A DNA stretch of 64,000 nt from Epiperipatus broadwayi (taxonomy: Eukaryota; Onychophora; Udeonychophora; Euonychophora; Peripatidae): contig JAQFVV010012434.1 of assembly GCA_028023455.1 (NCBI GenBank), forward strand, positions 6,540,264 through 6,604,263, read 5' to 3'. The notes under the pieces are model-generated. The model was not told where the DNA came from. It ran no database searches and was given only the letters and a program-made list of their open reading frames with translations. Numbering within the stretch: the stretch's first letter is position 1; each line of letters opens with the position of its first letter. Both the position numbers and the translations under genes were made by a program. Positions 60,762-64,000 of this stretch are shown here, piece by piece.

Positions 60762-61975
60762 ACATCATCATCACCAACCATTATCAATCCACTGCAGGAT
60801 GAAGGTCTCTCCAATTTTAATCCATCTTCTCCAATCTTTAGCTTCTCTTCTCCACAACACCCCTGCACATTTTCTTATTTCATCCATCCATTTCACATGT
60901 GGTCTCTTTCTGGGTCTTTTACAATCTCTTGGAATCCAGTTTAAAATTTCAATTGTCCATCTATTATCATCTCTTCTAGCAATATGTCCAGCCCAACTCC
61001 ATTTCAATCTTTTAATTTTTTCAATAAGGTCAGTAACACCTGTTTGTTATCTTAACCATACATTGTTTTCAATCTCTTCTTGTTACTCCCAATATACATC
61101 TCTCCATACTCCTTTGAGTGGTCTGAAATCTCTGTATTGCTCTTCTATCAAGTGTCCAAGTCTTAGATCCATAAGTAAGAACTGGTAAAATGCATTTGTT
61201 AAAAACCATCCTTTTCAAACACATAGGCATATTTCCTTTTAGTATCAAGTTATTTCTACTAAAAGCACTCCAACCAAGTTTAATTCTATGATTAATTTCC
61301 TCCATTATGTTTCCATCTGTATTAATAATCTGAACAAGGTACTTGTAACTGTTAACTTCTTCTAATTCTTCATAATCAATCTTTATTTTCATATTTTGAG
61401 CAAATCGATTAAACATTACTTTAGTCTTTTTAACATTTATCTTTAGTCCTACTTTTCTACTTTCAACTGCTAACTCCTGCAACATTTCCTGCAGCTCTGA
61501 AGCATTATTTGCAAAAACAACTACATCATCTGTGAAATCTAAATGACTTAAATACTCTCCATTTACTTTCACTCCTTTAGTTTCCCATTTTACTCCACAA
61601 AATACTTCTTGCAGCACTGCTGTAAAGAGTTTTGGAGATATGGAGTCACCTTGTCTTACACCTTTCTCAATGTTGATTTTTCCAGTATCATTATGTAATC
61701 TAATTGTTGCTGTTGCATTTTTATAAATATTCTTTAAAATATGACAATATCCTGGATCTATACCTTGATGATCCAATGCTTTAATCACTGAAGAAATGTG
61801 TATAGAATCGAATGCCTTTTCATAATCTACAAATCCAAAACATAATGACAACTCATATTCATTTGTCCTTTCTATGACTTCTCTTAATACCTGGATATGA
61901 TCTATTGTACTAAAACCACTTTTAAATTTAGCTTGTTCTCTTGGTTGGTGGAAATCCAAAGTTCTGCAGAAAGGA
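60762..61975 (-). mobile_element. RTE-type LINE, copy B (5'-truncated)
   Basis: Minus-strand copy beginning at its 3' end with catcatcatcaccaacc and truncated near 61975, just upstream of the RT palm, where similarity to copy A ends. It holds the best-preserved RT of this family in the window. It lies head to head with copy C. Confidence 0.9.
60771..61959 (-). pseudogene. RTE reverse transcriptase, copy B
   Basis: 61069-61959 is open for 296 residues: FHQPREQAKFKSGFSTIDHI, motif A FVDYEKAFDSI, motif B KGVRQGDSISPKLFT, motif C HLDFTDDVVVFANN, then SRKVGLKINVKKTKVMFN and thumb (NSYKYLVQIINTDGN). Both catalytic Asp residues of the FxDD box are present. An interruption near 61040-61070 separates the C-terminal WAGHIARRDDNRW stretch (60771-61007). 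The N-terminus and endonuclease are absent, so the copy is not autonomous. Confidence 0.88.
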
Positions 61976-62287
61976 GTTTGCTATTAACTGAAAGGAGACC
62001 CTTTGATTCATCTTGGAAGCCTTAAAGGAACTGAGCAGGGCAAATTCCTAATGTCCACTCCATATGTTCTTGTTGTTGCAGCTGTTATTACTATGTGATT
62101 ATTCATATAGTATATGAATATGGATGGGCTGCTCACCAACATGCATTAGCCAGCGTGGTGAGTTTATTGGCTTTTTACCTCTGAGTTTAAGATCAAGAAA
62201 CACCATGGTCTTTCTTCTCAGTGCCTGATAAGGCAGAATGAATGTTTGTGTAAATGATAAATATTTTCCCCATACATATATACAATT

Positions 62288-63515
62288 ATGACAGACAAAA
62301 ATAAAGCATGGCCCTTATTCCCAGGAGGCTGTAAAGTCACCAACCAAGGCAGCGGTTGGTGGCCGAAGGCGGAGGGTGCTAAGAATCCCCTGATTGCGGA
62401 CCCAGGCTGCCATTTGATGACGACTTTTTATTTAGGTACTTACAACTGCAGATCACTTTCAAGTGAAGGAAGATTGCAAGAATTAGAAGAACTGTCTTAT
62501 ATTAAATGGGACATTATTGGACTTTGTGAAAGTTAGAAGAAAAGGAGAAGAAACAATTGATTTAAAAAGTGGACATATACTCTATTATAAAGGCACACAT
62601 ATTGAAAATACAAGTGGAGTAGGATTCATTATAAATAAAAAGTGGAAGAACAATATTGTGGAGATTGATGGTGTATCGGACAGAGTGGCAAGATTAGTTA
62701 TACAACTTAATAGCAGATACCAAATGCAGATAATTCAGGTTTATGCCCCAACAAGTTCTCATAGTGATGAAGTAGTAGAAGATTTTTATATGGATGTACA
62801 AAAGGCTTTTGATCAGAGTAAACAACATTTTAAAATTGTTATGGGAGACTTTAATGCTAGAATTGGTAGACAAATGAAAGATGAAATTGCTGTAGGTAAT
62901 TTTGGTTATGGTAATAGAAATGAGAGAGGACATAGACTTGTGGAGTTTGCAGAAAAAGAAAAACTTTATATTATGAATTCATTTTTTGAGAAAAATGTTA
63001 AAAGGAAATGGACATGGAAGCATCCAAATGAAGGTACAGCAGAATTGGATTATATTTTGACTAACAGAAAATACATATTTCAAGATTGTAATGTTCTTAA
63101 TAAATTTAACACAGGAAGTGATCATCGATTAGTAAGGTGTAAGTTACGTGTTAATGTAAAACTAGAGAGACAAAAATTATTAAGAAAAACAATATTTACA
63201 GTTGATATTCCTAATCTTCAGAAACATTCTAATGAATTTAAATTAGAACTTACAAATAGGTTTCAAGTGTTAGGAGATTTTGAACATGATTCAGATTTGA
63301 ATGAAATTAATATGAAAATAACTGATACACTTTTAAAAACTGCAACAAACATAGCTGGTAGAAAAAAGCAGCAACTGACTAATAAAATTTCTACTGAGAC
63401 TAGAGAATTTATGAAGAAAAGAAGGAATATGAAGATATACAAAAATGATGTATTAAAAAGAATTGAATATCTCGAATTTTGTAAAATGGTAAGGAAAAGA
63501 GTTGAAAATGTATAA
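62288..63515 (+). pseudogene. RTE APE-type endonuclease, copy C, one frameshift
   Basis: The methionine at 62288 starts a frame with FYLGTYNCRSLSSEG (catalytic Asn) and DIIGLCE (catalytic Glu), then a stop. The frame at 62517 continues with VRRKGEE, GVGFIINKKW, IQVYAPTSSHSDE, VMGDFNARIG (catalytic Asp-Asn), LDYILTNRKY and GSDHRLVRCKLRV (catalytic Asp-His). All APE-family catalytic blocks are present; a single-base insertion after the Glu block splits them. The linker to RT continues to 63515, where another frame break occurs. Confidence 0.88.
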
Positions 63516-63659
63516 GAAAGTATAACTGTGAAATAGCAAGGAAAGCTGTAGAAGAAAATAAAAGTCTCAAAAATGTTAAACAACATTTTGGTATTGGTAG
63601 GAAATTTATATCTGCAATAAGAAAAAAAAAGATGGAATTATTACTAAAAGAGAGATGAC

Positions 63660-64000
63660 ATCATGAAATTGGTAGAAGATTTTTATCAAGAATTATATAG
63701 TAATAAAGAACAAGTACCTCCTATATCTATTACATCTTCCGAATTGCCCAGAATTTTAAATGAAGAAGTGAGACATGCAATTAAGTGTATGAAGAAAGGA
63801 AAGGCTCCAGGAAATGATGGAATTATAATTGATATATTAAAAGAAAGAGGTGAAGAAATAGAAACAATTTTAGCAAAGTTATATACCAAATGTCTAAATG
63901 ATAAAGATGTACCAGAAGATTGGAAGAATGCAGTAATAATATTAATATTTAAAAAAGGTGATAAAGAAGATATTAGAAATTACAGACCTATCAGCCTTTT
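63660..64000 (+). pseudogene. Start of RTE reverse transcriptase, copy C
   Basis: Matches copy A at 341-680. On plus it reads [19 protein letters not shown] (about 63788-63845) and runs into the NYRPISL block at the window end. The region before it carries an extra base relative to copy A at about 63671. Truncated by the window. Confidence 0.8.

Larger units (their letters stand above)
62140..64000 (+). mobile_element. RTE-type LINE, copy C (5' end, runs off window)
   Basis: The 5' end of the family: a leader (about 62140-62290, with gcattagccagcgtggtgag), the endonuclease domain, then the start of RT at the window edge. From 63310 on it is collinear with copy A from position 1. Its ORF has at least three frame breaks. 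Confidence 0.88.

Overview
The window is AT-rich (roughly 70% or more A+T by eye) eukaryotic, metazoan-type DNA. It has long non-coding stretches, one spliced-looking host exon and a dense, mostly decayed population of transposable elements. The element mix is RTE-type and CR1-type LINEs, Ty3/gypsy LTR elements, Penelope-like elements (PLEs) with GIY-YIG domains, a tRNA-derived SINE-like family, a hAT-type MITE and a TTAA-flanked MITE family. This fits an invertebrate such as a mollusc or cnidarian, but the sequence alone does not fix the taxon. Nothing bacterial, plasmid-like or phage-like is present.

Layout. 1-1.8 kb: 3' part of an RTE LINE cut by the window edge. 2.1-2.7 kb: SINE-like units. 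3.25-3.73 kb: complete TTAA-flanked MITE. 8.3-8.9 kb: large palindrome that is a PLE remnant. 9.79-15.15 kb: structurally complete but frameshifted Ty3/gypsy element with two LTRs. 16.4 kb: 5'-truncated RTE stub with a target duplication. 20.2-21.9 kb (minus): one 1.69-kb exon with consensus splice sites, the only convincing host coding sequence. 22.2 kb: foldback element built from the SINE. 24.2 kb: hAT MITE with a perfect 8-bp target duplication. 25.7-26.3 kb: RTE fragment. 26.9-38.4 kb: two same-orientation, diverged copies of a CR1-type LINE (ORF1 with PHD-like and SGNH-esterase-like parts; ORF2 with endonuclease and RT), each followed on its 5' side by the same non-coding repeat. 42.0-43.5 kb: second gypsy remnant with no RT. 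43.5-47.6 kb: two PLE copies in opposite orientations. 49-51 kb: degenerate tandem repeats and a PLE 3' end. 53.5-54.9 kb: SINE units in direct and inverted order. 55.2-56.0 kb: two rearranged TTAA-MITE copies. 57.9-58.6 kb: degenerate minisatellite. 60.8-64.0 kb: head-to-head RTE copies, the second running off the window.

Apart from the minus-strand exon, the coding signal belongs to mobile elements, nearly all disabled by frameshifts, stops or truncations. The most distinctive theme is the PLE remnants: inverted terminal blocks and a recurring hairpin followed by GAAA that resembles part of a hammerhead-ribozyme core. All identities rest on motifs read by eye; no alignment, folding or database search was run, and boundaries of old elements are approximate.
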